In this document: piece after piece, positions 24,178-37,142 of the stretch
Layout: each line of letters starts with the position of its first letter
How positions within the stretch are numbered: position 1 is the first letter of the stretch
NCBI GenBank assembly: GCA_027924585.1
Contig: BSBM01000092.1
Span: 8,302,001 to 8,366,000, forward strand
DNA: 64,000 nucleotides
Source of the DNA: Larix kaempferi
Taxonomy: Eukaryota; Streptophyta; Pinopsida; Pinales; Pinaceae
Direction of reading: 5' to 3'
Made by a program: the position numbers and the translations under genes
The notes under the pieces: model-generated
What the model was told of the DNA's origin: nothing
What the model saw: the letters and a program-made list of their open reading frames with translations, nothing else
The model's database searches: none

Positions 24178-24394
24178 TTCCAGTCTAGTTTCTAACTTTT
24201 CTCTGTTTAAGCTTTTTTGTTAAAAACTTTAAAGTCCTAGTGTTGCTAGTCACAGGCATATGTATTTAATGTTTGGAAGACTGTATGGCTTACTATATTT
24301 CTGGAGATGTAAACTCTTTGGTGGCCTTGCCACTGTTTTACTAATATAAAACTTATCTGTTTCTCTCAAAAAAATAAAAAAATAAAAAATAAGT

Positions 24395-24600
24395 ACACAT
24401 AATACATCTTTAATACTATTCTTAAATTTTAAATCCTATGAAAACATATAAATAAGGTGGACATAACACAGTGTTCACAATTTTTGGAATCTTGTGCAAA
24501 AAGATAAAGTAGATAATGGTAAAATTTGGATTTTTGTGAGAAAAAAATAAGATAGATATTTAAAAATTTAGAATTTTAGTGGAGAAGATAACGTAGAAAA
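24395..24600. repeat. Second copy of tandem unit flanking LINE-like insertion
   Basis: Diverged repeat of 22436-22658 in the same orientation and order. It shows that a roughly 200-bp tandem pair existed here before or at the time of the insertion. Confidence 0.65.
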
Positions 24601-27600
24601 TCATCTCTGTGTAAGGTTTAATGTCATTTGTTTTAAATATTTAAAAATTATTCTAAAACTTGAAAATTAGGTGTAGTTTAAAAATTCTACTTTTTCAATC
24701 TATTTAGAGCACATTTTTTGTCTTATTTTGTTTTGAATTGCTCTCGACCTTTAAAAAAAATTAAAATAGCATATATTAGCTATGTAAATTGCCTAATTTG
24801 AGTGATACACGATTCCAAAGCCCACATTAAAGTCCAAAACGAAAAATATTATTTCTTAAGTAAGAAAATAATACAATTATGAGAAAAGATAAAGTTAAGA
24901 CCGCATGTTTTTAGTCTAACAAAAAATAGAATTGTATTAATAGTGGGTTGTGGAGTCGGTGAAAGTATGTTTTTTTATCAACTTCATTCACGTTCAAAAG
25001 TCTATATAATGACATACTTGTGTGTGTCTATGATTGTGAAAAAAAATGTGGTGATAACATAATGAAGTCAATAATAATAGACTCTTGTTGGTTGTAATGG
25101 ACAATAACTATCATCATCACTATATAAAAATGGAGTAGTCTATTTATACTACGTTTTGGATTTTACGGTGGGTTTTTGGCCAGAATCCAGTAATTATTTT
25201 TTGGTAAAATCCAAATTTTGAAGTGTTTAAATTGTGTTTTTGAATCGATACATAGATTCAACACCCTCCAAAACCCTCATGGCACCCAAATTATGCAATT
25301 TTTATAGCTAATATATGTGATTCTAAGATTTTTTTAAAGATTTTCAATCGGACTATAAACAAAATAAGACGGAAAATATACTCGAAAAAAGTTGAAAAAT
25401 ATAATATTTAGACTACACCTATAAAAATAAATATATCTAAGCAAATCCTTAGGCATTTATGAGAGAAAATAGACATGGCATGAAATCATATGATGGGATA
25501 TTTATGTGAGTTACACATTATTTGGAAATGATTTTGGGTATGTCCACTTAAATACCATAAGCAAGTGAGATTAGGGCGATAACAAAACTGAAGAACTAGA
25601 ATTTTGTAACATGCGATGCTCAAGGAATGCCATGAGGTCGCAAAACTACAAGTATAGGACTCACTCCCTTTTATAATCGACTATTAGTTTCTCTCTTGCT
25701 ATGAAAGACCGACCTTGACAAGAACCTAAATTTGGTGAATCTCTATAGACCATAATATAACACAAAGTGCCATTATGAGAAAATCTTGGATGATGTATCC
25801 CTCCCTAGTTAAATTATGGGGGGTTGGAGCATGCTTAAATCTCACCCTATGTAGGAGGGAGGTTTGTAGGATGAAGGGAGGCCAAATCCTTTAGAAGATG
25901 TTTTCAAATGAAAATTTGAGGTAAATAATTATGTTGACGTGGAACCTATAGTTTTAACAACCACGTGGTGTTGATTCCTCAAAAGCTTCCCAAAATATTT
26001 AGAAGAAAATTTGGAGACCTTTGCCTTTTAGAATTATGAAGTTAGACTAGTTATACTCTATTGGATTGGTTGAATCTATTGATTATCCTTTGAAACATAG
26101 GTTTATGTTGTTGGGAAAATGATTCCTTTATGATGTTTTTCTCTTCTAGTAAGAGAATTTTATGAAGCAAGTTGATCTTTTACAAAAAAAAACTTAAGCT
26201 CAGGCCTTGGCAAGAAATATTTTCATTGCACCTTTCATTATTATTTTTTTCCTTTTTTTCAGAGAATTACTTTGTAGTCCCCCTGAGAGGATTTAGGGGT
26301 TTTCATAAGTTTGTTCTTGGAGAAGCTTCCAAACTTGTGTTCGATTTCTTTTCTTTGAACCTTTCGACTCTCCTCCAAAGTTTAATTTTGGGGCTTTCTC
26401 AATATTTACATTTGAAAGGTCTAAAAAATTGAGACTTATCAAAATTAAAATAGATCGAAAATACCTTGAAATCTATTGGGGGTATTTTTCATCTTTTTTA
26501 ATTTCGACACTCTTTTAAAAATATCTTGGGAGACAAATTGAAATTACTGGGTGCAAATTTTCTTGAAACCATTTAGTGCATTTGACATTTTTGAACTTCC
26601 AATCACCCTTGAAAGGAATCAATATCTTTGGTAAGCTCACACACAGGGTGAATGAAAAAATTCAAATATTTGATTTGCTTGAAGTCTTTGGAGCCTCAAA
26701 CTGTTATTTAGAAATTCCTCATTGAGTGAATTGTCATTTGGATGTTTCATTTATTCATCATCTTTGAACTTACATATATTCTCTCCATGAACTTTCAAAT
26801 AAAATGATATTGCAGTTGGTAGGAAAAAATGATAAACTAGAATAATATGATAAATGTGGTTAGTATATGTGGGCCAATATAATGAAAACGTCAACATTCA
26901 TGAAATCACTAAGAAATTAAACTCCTTGTTCCAAAAGGCTAGTTTTATTAGGGTAGGAAATCATTATCTTCTATCAAACCTTGTAATTAAAAAAATTGAT
27001 TAAATTTCACCATATAGTAGAGAGTAGTTCTAAGGATTGTAATAGTAAGTGCATATGGAAATCCCATTGATACGTGGAGACAATCAACATATGTTTTTAA
27101 TAAGCAATCAACCCCTCATTAGGCAAAATGATCCTATACAAGTAAGCTTATTAGATGTGAGTAGCATTGGTCCATCTCTAAACCCAAAAAAATTTGGGTT
27201 GAGAGGTTTGTACTGACCTTTTGCATCACTTAGTGCATGCTTAATGATTAATTTATGTGATATAAGTTTGGATCAAATTGATATACTATTTTATGGCATT
27301 CAGGGTACGACTCTGGTTGTGGGTTTTTTGCTCAATCACAGGTAAGCATAGGTAAAGGGGAAACCACCTACCTCTTACTTATGAAATTCCATATTTCTTT
27401 TTTGATCATGGGTATACCCAAGGGAAGGGTGAAACCATCTTGACTCTATGCATAAAACGGATTTGTACACAGAACAAAGAGATTTGCCTCATGTTGCATT
27501 GTTTTCTTGGTTTTCCCATAGTTGCATCACTTATCACCCTTCCTAGAGTATGCGTAGCATCTCACTTTATAATCCCAGGAGTGACATCGGGGGCATCTCA

Positions 27601-27723
27601 GTCTGATGGAGTCTTTTCCTTCTTGGAAACATTCTCCTAGTCTTGAGCTTGATCCTATCGATTCCTCAACTTCTGGGAAAGTTAAGTCATCGAGGCCTAT
27701 AAAGTATTTTTTTAAAGGTTAAC
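24601..27723. other. AT-rich stretch, no gene seen
   Basis: Long AT-rich sequence with scattered short ORFs lacking recognisable domains. It should contain the 5' LTR of the Copia element that starts coding at 27724, but I found neither a primer-binding site nor a match to the presumed 3' LTR at 36722-37142. Confidence 0.4.
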
Positions 27724-28582
27724 ATGGCCTCAAGTAGCCATAGTTTTGCACAGATTCCCATTTTCATGGTGAAAATTACAAATTTTGACCAATTTAAATG
27801 AAGACATTATTGCGTGCTCAATATGTATGGGAATATGTATCCCAAAATTGACTGATGGCGTAGTGGAGAAAACCTTGACAGTCAATTAAAATAACATAGA
27901 ACAAAGGATGCAAAGGCATTGCATCTCATCCAAAATGATTTGGATGACACCGTCTTTCTGAAGATCTCAGTCACCAAGTTTTCAACGGATGTCTGGGATA
28001 TCTTGGAGACCAATTATTAGGGCATCACCAAGATAAAGATAATAAAATAGTAAAATTTAAGAAGGGATTTTGAAAGTTTAAATATGAAAGAGTTAGAATC
28101 AACAAATAAGTATATGACCCAGTTCGTGACCATCGTAAATCAATTAAATATGTATCACAAATAATAAGGTAGTTGAAAAGGTTCACAAAACCCTACCTAT
28201 AAATTTTTAGGCAATGGTTGTAGCTATTGAAGAATTTAAATATTTGAGTCAACTATCGATAGATGATATATTGGGATCTCTTCTATCCCATGAATATAGA
28301 ATAAATATGAATGATGATTCAACTCTTGAAAATGAATTCAAGTCTCAGGTTTCTATCTTAAGAGACAAAGGTAGAGGAAGATCCAGATCAAGAGGAAGAG
28401 GTAGAGGCGACAAAATCAATAGCCACAAAGACAATAAGGAATATTTTGAACAAGAAAGGGGGAGAAACAATAAAGGCTCACAGAAAAATTGGAGGTATGA
28501 TAAATCCAAGATTAAGTGTTTTTATTGTAATAAGCAACCTGTCATTATGGCAGTGAATGTAGGAAGAAACATGTTGACCTAG
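27724..28582 (+). pseudogene. Copia-2 gag
   Basis: ATG at 27724 starts MASSSHSFAQIPIF, a common Copia gag opening. Frameshifted pieces follow: DTVFLKISVTKFSTDVWDILETNY (UBN2 signature) near 27945-28015, then an open stretch from 28214 with an Arg-Gly-rich linker (GRGRSRSRGRGRG). It ends in a ruined zinc knuckle, CFYCNK, in which the Gly-His-Cys half is lost. Several stops. Gag would coat the element RNA in virus-like particles; this copy cannot. Confidence 0.8.
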
Positions 28583-28599
28583 GAAAAAAAAGTGCAAAC

Positions 28600-28911
28600 T
28601 ATTTGAACACTTTTGACAACAGTAAATATATTTTGTTCCTTACTTTCCTTGCTACCCACAAAATATCGAATGATGTTTGGTTCTTAGATAGTGATTATAG
28701 TAATCATATGACAAACAATATAAATTTGATTTTCAATATAGATCATTCAATCAAAATTGAAGTTAAGTTAGGAATAGATACTATATTAGATGTGATGGGA
28801 AAAGGATTGGTCAACATCATGATCAAACAAGGCCAACAAAAAATTATCCCAGATGTGTTCTATGCCCCAAGTTTCAAACATAACCTGATTAGTGTTGGTC
28901 ATCTTACTTAA
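28600..28911 (+). pseudogene. Copia-2 protease
   Basis: Copia aspartic protease remnant: VWFLDSDYSNHMTNN replaces the family WxLDSGxSxHMT, so the catalytic Asp stays but the Gly of DSG is changed to Asp. VFYAPSFKHNLISVGHLT is the conserved tail leading into the GAG pre-integrase region. Confidence 0.8.
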
Positions 28912-30122
28912 AGAGGGCACACTGTGATTTTTAAGGGAAAAGAATGGTTTAACTATGTCAAACATCCTAGTAAGAATCTGATCATTAAAATTCAAATGAC
29001 CAAGAACATAATGTATCCTCTTGTTATGAATTCTAGAAAACAAGATGTTTCATTTTCCCAAAAGGAAACTTGTATGGATGGTTTCTTGTTATGGAATTTC
29101 ATTTTTTTCCATCTACATTTTCCTAATTTAAAATCGTTTCAATAGAAAAGGATGGTTAGAGGTTTTCCACTCATCCAAGAACCAGCTAGCACATGCGAGT
29201 GTTTCATTCTTGAAAAGAAACACAAGGACATTTTCCCTAAAGGAGTCTCCTATAGAGCAAAGGAACCCCTAGAGTTGGTTCATACTAACCTGTGTGGCCC
29301 AATGCAACCCCAATCACATGGTGGAAGCTATCACTTTCTAACCTTCATAGATATTGACTATAGCATAAAAAATTGGGTGTACTTTATTGGAGGGAATCTT
29401 AAACCTTTGGTAAATTCACGGAATTCAAACCTTTAGTTTAGAAGCGAAGTGGTTATCATATTAGGGTATTGAGATCAAACAGAGAATATGAGTATCATTT
29501 GAATGAATATAATGAATTTTGCAAATAACGTGGCATCGAAAGACAACTTATAGCAAAGAATACACCTCAAAAAAATGGTGTAGCAAGAAAAAAAAAAACC
29601 ATCATAAATATGACAAGAAACACGTTGAAGGGAAAGCACTTGTCAAATGAATTTTGGGGAGAAGCAGTAGATTTCTCTGTCTATGTTTTGAACATATCTC
29701 GCACTAAAAGTGTGAATAATAAAGTGCCACAAGAAGCATGGTTAGGTATGAGCTACAATGTAGCACATTTCATAGTATTTGGTTGCATTGCGTATGCACA
29801 TGTGCCTAAATAATTAAGGAAGAAATTAGATGACAAAAGTGAGAAATACATCTTCATTGGGTATAGTGAACAATCTAAGTCTTACAAGTTGTACAATCTA
29901 ATAACCAAGAAAGTGATCATGTCAGTAGAGATGTAGAGTTTAAAGAAGAAGAGGCATGGGATAGAAGTGTATACAAGTCCATAACCATTGGAGTAACGAT
30001 AATTAAAGAAAAATATGAATAAATAGAAGAGTAGTTTGAACTCAGTTTGAACAAAGTGAACATCAATATTCACAAGCACAATCACTAGTCAGAGGTACTC
30101 CAACAAGGACTCCAAGAAATTA
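28912..30122 (+). pseudogene. Copia-2 integrase
   Basis: Broken integrase. Seen are the region before the core (ECFILEKKHKDIFP, corresponding to CxxCxxGK), ELVHTNLCGPMQ (catalytic Asp position now Asn: HTN for HTD), FLTFIDIDYSIKNWVYF, KNTPQKNGVA (near 29555-29585, about the third acidic block) and LSNEFWGEAVDFSVYVLNISRTKSV. Multiple stops. The segment 29796-30122 is repeated at 34099-34415. Confidence 0.8.
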
Positions 30123-30709
30123 TGTTAATTTAGAAATATGCATCAACATTTAATAATATATTACTAACATGTAAATCAATAACCTGAATCTTACTAGTCT
30201 ATTATCATATCAACACAAGCATCCAATAATAAATAACACATGAAAAAAAGGAAAGATAAAAGAAAGGACCAATTTGTCATGGTAAAACCCCAACATGGAG
30301 AAACATCCATGGAATGCTTGCTCTTCTTATTGTTTAGGAAAATTTCACTCTTATAATACATGGCATCCTCACATAAGCATCACATCACATTCCATCTTAC
30401 TTCATAATGTTTCATGTCACACCATAATGTACCTTCAAATGGGTCTCCTTAACCTCTATTATATAGCTAGAGGTATGGAAGAGCACATCCCATAATACAT
30501 GTGGGATAAATAGTTTTCCATCAAGTTATTATATAGATAATGGTAATAAGATAATTTTACTTCATGATGCATGTGGGATAACTCCTTTTTCATAAGTTTA
30601 CAGAGTTATGAAGAGTATTTTTCCTTCTTCTAGGTACTACTCATTGTGTCTACAAAATTCCTTAGAGGGGCTTGTACAACAATAAATGAGACCACTAGAC
30701 ATCGTGACA
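30123..30709 (-). repeat. 3' LTR of non-coding LTR element
   Basis: Shares, in order, ATTACTAACATGTAAATCAATAACC, GGTAAAACCCCAA, ATGGAGAAACATCCATG, ACATCACATTCCATCTT and AATAAATGAGACCACTAGACATC with 33513-34091, with many scattered differences and a few small indels. Confidence 0.85.
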
Positions 30710-33500
30710 TTGTTAATGCCTGAATCTCGCACACATACAAGATTTCAACGATTCTTGGAGTAAGGCGTCATCAACATAAAGAATAGCAGTTCACCAAATA
30801 CATCCTCAACAAATCCAAACGACAACATGAGCACAAAAGTTCCCAAGACTAGTCAAAAGAATAGGTCGCACGGCTGAACCATTGTTAACCCACACTATAG
30901 CACACGCTATTTGTTTAGTGCTCACGCGATACTCACTCGAATTTTCCTTCGATAGTCATTCTATTGTCAAAACGGTGGGACCACCTACTTCCTGTGATGA
31001 AATGAAGGCTACATCACCTCCAATAACCCGAATTTGACTCCTCACACACTTGGTGGCATTAAATAGCCCCCTTGGTGTACCTTGGAACTAGTTCATGGAG
31101 TGGACGAGCTCACATTTGGATCTAGTTGTTTCTTAGCCACCTTTTGGCCTATAAAAGGAATCCATTGACATGCATCTTGTAGAGAGAAAAGAAGAACAAG
31201 GTTATGCTGATAGATTTGTGTAGGAGCATCCTCATAGCCCACCTCTTCCTACCTGTGTAAGCATTCCCAAGCTCCCTTTCCACCTTCCTCCAAGGGGCAA
31301 GGGTTTCTCTCCATTGTTCTATCACCTACTTAGCATATATTTTGGACAAGAAGGACCTCTTAAAGGAATATTGTGCTTCCCTCGAATCCCACACATGCTA
31401 GTTATTGTACTACTTGACCATTGGGTAATACAAAGTGGTTTTGCATACATTTGGTTGTTGTTGGAGTTTGCATTCTCCCCCCATTTCCTTTTGTTATATT
31501 TTGTTTCATTTTCTTTATTTTTATGTGAATTCCACTAAAAATATATTGCATGATCATTTGGGAGACAACCAACACACCCCACATGGGTTCCAAGGATTGA
31601 GGCCTTATTGCATCCTACAAGGCCTATCCCCTTACCAAGTGGAGGGATGCACACTTGTGCAATTTTTTCCACAACAGAAATCTCACTAGACATCATTAGG
31701 CATTCCAACATTACCCCTTAATGATGACAAGGGATATATAACACAAATGGAGGAAGATGGAATTAAATTAACATCCCCCCTTGATGACAACTTCTAGGAT
31801 TCCCAATAAGATGTGAAGATGAACAAACTTCACCTCATGGATTTGATGAAGATAGCAACCACTTCTTACTAATCATGAAATTGCACCTGAACCAAGTTGT
31901 ATGTTGTACTCTGTAGAACACTTCAATGTGTGTACAGAAACATCAAATGACATATACATCGGAAAATGTGGCCAACAAACAATCATCACAACCAAGTTTA
32001 AATATGCACTCAACTATGAATCATGAAATTGTACCTAAACCAAGATGAACAATGAACTCTACATGACGCCCCATGGTGTGTATACATTCCTTAAATAGGC
32101 TATACAATTGGAAATGTTCCCAGCTAACAATCATCACAACCAAGCTTAAAGATGCACCCTACAGTAGACCTCATTGAGAACACAAGAACGTCATATGGCC
32201 TACACATAAAAAAATGTGGCCCGTAGACAGTAATAATGACTTTATATGAATAAGATAGCCTTCATTACATTACATTTTAATTGGAAGAAGGTGGCATTAT
32301 ATAGTATTTTATTGCATTATATAGTTTCAAACTTTGTTGCTATCAATGATAAGTTGTAGAGTGGAACAATGTAGGAATCCATTACACACTCCAATTAGAT
32401 CCTCAATAAAGTGAAAGAATAATACACCAACTACTGTCAAGAATCAATGCTGAATTACTAATATGCTAAGAAACTCAAAACAAGAACAATCTTTAGAACC
32501 AATTTGTCCCACGACTCTTCACAATACCGTTGCAGATAAAGTGAAACAAATAAAGAGCTAATTTGCACGAAAGAACTTCCAAGAGTAAAGCATAAATCAA
32601 TATGATAAGCCCACAATGAAAAGGAAAAATCAATCAAATGAATCATGGAATATAGAATAACATGTAATTTCTTTTACACAAACAAGGGTTAGCAAGATCA
32701 TATAAATATTGAACAAATTTATTGACACAAGAAATTGATATCACATATAGATGAAAAATATTTCCACCAAGCAACTAAGTATTTGGAATCAACAGGTTTC
32801 TTTCTATCACCATGACAAATTGTCAATAATCTTCAAACAAGAAAATTAGTGGCAAGTAACTCAAGAGCAAAAACAACATTTGCAAACATGATGGTTAAAA
32901 CTAAGAAACTAAAAAAAATGCAATAATGGAAAGAAGCTAATGACAAAAATTTAAGATAAGCAATCACCAATGATGAAACCCCGAATCACTTACCGACAAA
33001 TCTCCAAACCCTCAACAAAAGATCAGGAAAAAAATTAACCTACAACAAGTTTTTGCTTCAGAACGGGGTACACGCGATTTCCTATGGGTAAAAAGGTGTG
33101 TGCATACATGCTTGCTGATAAGGAAAAATGTGTGTGTACGCACCTTCCAAGACAATAACTCTCGTGTGTGAAAAATAAACTAGATCTTTTGCAATAGAGA
33201 TAGATCCTTGATAAAAAGTTAGGATGCATTGAATTTCTACTTTAGATCTAAAGAAATATTAAGTAAAAAACATAAAAATTCTAAAACAAATCTAAAGAAT
33301 TAATGGTGAGGTTAGGGTTCTTAGAGAAAACCTGATAAATGTAGAAAAATGCTCAGATCTGATGAAAAACCTCGATGGTTGTTTAGATCTGATGGAAAAT
33401 CTAAAAGAGAAGTAGGGCCCATTAACAAAAATCGAAGCAATTTGATGCTTTAATATTTTTTATCAAAAAATTACTAGAGAAGGTAGAGTTTAGTAACAGG

Positions 33501-33512
33501 GCTTTGATACCA
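33501..33512 (-). other. Primer-binding site of non-coding LTR element
   Basis: Minus strand TGGTATCAAAGC, adjoining the 5' LTR. It differs at one base from the initiator-Met complement TGGTATCAGAGC. Confidence 0.75.
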
Positions 33513-34091
33513 TGTTAGATTATTAAGAAATATGCATTAACATATAACAATAGATTACTAACATGTAAATCAATAACCGAAATATAACTAGTCTAATCTC
33601 ATATCAACATAAACATCAAATAATCAATAAGATATGCAAGAAATGAAAGAGAAAAGAGAGGACCGATTTTATGTGGTAAAACCCCAAGATGGAGAAACAT
33701 CCATGAAAGGATTGATCTTGTTATTCTTTAGGAAACTTTCATTTTTACAATGCATTGAATCCTCAATAAGTATCACATCACATTCCATCTTTTCTTCACA
33801 ATGTTTCATGTCACACCACAATGTATATTCAAATGAGTCTCCTTCACCTCTATTATGAGAAGAGCACATACCATAATACATGTGGGAAAAATATTTTTCC
33901 ACCTCTCTTATATAAAGAATGGTAATAAGATAATTTTACATCATAATGCATGTGGGATAACCCCCTTTTCATAATTTTATAGAGTTATGAAGAGTATGAT
34001 GCGTTCTTCTTCTGGGTAGGACTCATTGTGCCTACAAAATGCCTTAGAGAGTTTTTTACAATAATAAATGAGACCACTAGACATCATTACA
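33513..34091 (-). repeat. 5' LTR of non-coding LTR element
   Basis: About 579 bp, matching 30123-30709 over its whole length. On the minus strand it starts TGTAATGATG and ends TCTAACA. Confidence 0.85.
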
Positions 34092-36082
34092 CATTCTAGC
34101 ACACGTGCCTAAATAATTAAAAAAGAAATTAGATGACATAAGTGATAAGTGCATCTTTGTTGGGTACAATGAATAGTCTAAGGCTTACAATATGTATAAT
34201 CTAGTAACCAAGAAAGCGATCACCATCATATATGTAGTGTTTAAAGAAGAATAGGCATGGGACACAAGTGTATACAAGTCCATAACCATTGGAGCAACAA
34301 TACTTCAAGCAAAATATGAAGTAATGGAAGAGCAGATTGAATAGAGTGAACAACAAGGTTGACTAGCGCAGTCATCAGGCATAGGTACTCCAGTGAGGAC
34401 TCCAAGATATTATGTTCATCATGGAGAATCTTAAATTTCAATATGTCTATCTACCCCTAGTCCTAAATCGAGTGATGATTTTGATTCAAATACTAGAAAG
34501 ACTAAAAGTCTATAAGAACTTTATGAAGAATTAGATATTCATTCAAATTTTGAAGTATTCTCATGTTAACCCACATTTTGTAATGAAGCAACTAAAGAAG
34601 AACACTGGGTCAAAACAATGGATGAAGAAATAGATGAACCATAGAGAGGAATAATACATGGGATCTAGTACAAGGTTGACAAGCACAGTCACCATTCATA
34701 GGTACTCCAGTGAGGACTCCAAGAAATTATGTTCATGTAGAGTCTTAAATTTCAACAGGTCTATCTACCCCTAGTCCTAAATCAAGTGATGATTTTGATT
34801 CAAATACTAGAAAGACTACACTCATCTATAAGAAATTTATGAAGAATTAGATATTCATTCAAATTTTGAAGTTTCTCATGTCAACCTAATTTCTTTAATG
34901 AAGCAACTAAAGAAGAACATTGGGTTAAAACAATGGATGAAGAAATAGATGAACCATAGAGAGGAATAATACATGGGATCTAGTAGACTTTCCCAAACAA
35001 AAAGATTGTATTAAATGGGTGTATAAAACCAAAATTAATGAAAAGGGTAAATTTGAAATATATAAGACAAGGATAGTAGCCAATGGGAATTCACAACAAC
35101 CTAGAATTGGATTTAGAGAAACATTTGCACCATTTCCCAAATAAAATAAAATATGAGTTGTTTTAGCATTTGCAGCTTAAAACAAATTGAAGATATACCA
35201 AATGGATTTGAAATCTACATTCTTAAATGGCATTCTAGAAGAAGTTTGAGTGCAATAACCACAAAGATATGAGATAAAAGGATATGAAGATATGGTATAC
35301 AAGTTGAAGAAAGCTCATTATGGGATTAATCAAGCTCCAAGAGATTGGTTCAATAGGATGGACTCTTATTTGATCAATGGAGTAGCAGTGATCCTACTCT
35401 TTATACAAAGGTAAATCGCCAAAGGAAAATTCTAAGTGTTTTCTTATATGTTGATGACATGATTTTCGCAGGACTTCTGTCGGTAGATCAATTCAAATCA
35501 GCTATGAAAAAATGAATTTGAAATTATAGATTTGGGATTGATAAAAAAATTCTTCGGCACAGAGGTAAATCAGTCAGATTTTGGAACTTTTATATGTCAA
35601 ACAAGATATGCATTTGATTTGCTTAAAATATTTATAATGATAAACTAGAAGGAAACATCCACACCCGTAGCAACAAGAACAAAACTCAACAAAGGAGATA
35701 AAGGTCCAAATGTGGATCCTACAGTATTCAAGAGACTAGTGGCAGTATCATGTATCTCATTTCCACTAGACCAAATATTATGTTTGTAGTTAGCTTGATT
35801 TCCAAATTTATGGAGATACCTAAATAAATGCATTGGCAAGTTGGTAAAGGGATTTTGAGATACATTGTATGAACAAAAAAATGTGATATTTTATACTCAA
35901 CCACTAAAACTTATTCTTTGATTAAGTATACTGACAGTGACTTTGCAGGTAACCTATATGATCAAATGAGTACTTGAGGGTATGTCTTTCATTTTAGTTC
36001 AAGGATGATTTCATGGGAATCCAAGAAGCATCCCATTGTGACACTCTCATTGGCATAAGACGAGTATGTAGTGGAAACCAGG
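34092..36082 (+). pseudogene. Copia-2 reverse transcriptase and RNase H part
   Basis: Continuation of Copia-2 pol. 34099-34415 repeats the end of the left part. 34353-34669 and 34670-34986 are a 317-bp tandem duplication. From 34970 the RT can be read: NTWDLVDFPKQKDCIKWVYKTK, ETFAPF, MDLKSTFLNG, KLKKAHYGINQAPRDWF and YVDDM (near 35447, catalytic box, frame-shifted). RNase H follows near 35930-36075 as YTDSDFAGN (acidic residues), GYVFHFSSRMISWESKKHP. Many stops and frameshifts. Confidence 0.8.
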
Positions 36083-36445
36083 TATAATTTTAAGGAGACG
36101 TACTTATTTGAAAGTGTATAAACCTTGGCGAATCTTACCAATTCTTAAAATGTTAACTATAAATAATTTGGCGATATTTTTCTAAAATTATTTCAATTTA
36201 TAAGGATTTTATATAGTTTATATAATAATTTGGCGATTTTTAGAGTGAAAAAAGTTTACCCCATCAAAATTGGGTGAAATGGGGCTTCAAAAAATGCAAA
36301 TTGGCAAATTTTTGTTTTGGAAAAAAACATGGAAAAATAGCCCATGGGCTAAATTTCGCGCCTAAAATTACCCTTGGTGGCAACATCAACAACTTATCAA
36401 GTTTTTTGGTTACGCAGAATATTTCACGATATTCAACAGACATGA
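36083..36445. other. Small insertion in Copia-2 RNase H
   Basis: About 360 bp with no Copia similarity between the DEYVVETR block and YCDNNLAIALSKN. It contains two copies of AATAATTTGGCGAT. No clear terminal repeats or target duplication could be set. Origin unknown. Confidence 0.45.
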
Positions 36446-36721
36446 AGGACCAATTCTAGATAGTTTATTGTGACAACAATTTAGCCATAGCGTTGTCCAA
36501 GAATCATGTTTTTTGCTAGAAAAGAAAGCATATAGATATTAGATGTCATTTTAATAGAGATATTGTAAACAATGGTGATTTATTTTTAGAAACTTTTAAG
36601 TAAAAAGATCAATTGGTTGATATGTTCACAAAGCCATTGACAAGAGATGTTTTTGTTTTTCATAGGTAGAATCTAGGTATTATAGATGTTGAAGCATTCA
36701 GTGGTTATAATTACGGGGGAG
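36446..36721 (+). pseudogene. Copia-2 RNase H C-terminus and polypurine tract
   Basis: Reads YCDNNLAIALSKNHVF, KHIDIRCHF and DQLVDMFTKPLTRD, the invariant end of Copia RNase H. The polypurine tract ACGGGGGAG at 36713-36721 follows and primes plus-strand synthesis at the 3' LTR. Confidence 0.85.
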
Positions 36722-37142
36722 TATTGGAATTATGCAATTTTTTGTTATGTAATTACTCATGTAGTTTATTTAGTTTTACCCCTACGGATCTAGTGAGGAG
36801 TTTAAATGGTTATTGCTAGTTAGCTAAAGAAATATCTTCTTTAATTTACTGAATGTCTTGTAAGTTTAAGTGTAATGGAAGATAAAGTGTGGTTGTAGAA
36901 ACGATTAGAGATTTTCTTTATTTCTTGTTATGTTGTAGCATGATATATGTCCTTTGGTTTTAATCTTCAATGAGGGCATCAATGCATGTTAACTACATAT
37001 CTTTGTAAGTTTTTTCTGTCTTGAGAGTGTGTGTAAGGTATCTTTTAATTCATTCATGTCCTATATCTCATGTGCTTGAGTGACACTTCGAGAATCTCGT
37101 GACTGGATTGAAGAAATCCACTTCCACGAATAAAAATAATCA
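36722..37142 (+). repeat. Presumed Copia-2 3' LTR
   Basis: Begins just after the polypurine tract as TATTGGAATTATGC (family TGTTGGAATTATG). The end at 37142 (AATAATCA) is a guess, because no 5' LTR is available for comparison. Confidence 0.5.

Larger units (their letters stand above)
22659..24380 (+). mobile_element. Truncated LINE-like insertion with 19-bp target-site duplication
   Basis: Bounded by an identical 19-bp direct repeat, AATAAAAAATAAGTACACA, at 22640-22658 and 24381-24399. It ends in an A-rich tail (CTCTCAAAAAAATAAAAA), the hallmark of target-primed reverse transcription. Inside are an RNase H remnant (22751-23062), a decayed middle section and a 118-codon coiled-coil ORF (23824-24177). 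It is not of the same family as the LINEs at 2066 and 39968, whose 3' ends differ. Confidence 0.85.
30123..34091 (-). mobile_element. Non-coding LTR element (LARD-like) inside Copia-2
   Basis: Two direct repeats, 30123-30709 and 33513-34091, flank a 2.8-kb interior. On the minus strand the upper repeat ends TCTAACA and is followed at 33512-33501 by TGGTATCAAAGC, a tRNA-type primer-binding site. This makes the repeats LTRs and the element minus-strand. No gag, protease, reverse transcriptase or integrase motif was found in the interior on either strand. It is therefore a non-autonomous LTR element, like LARDs. The flanking 5-mers (AATTA, CATTC) do not match. Confidence 0.75.
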
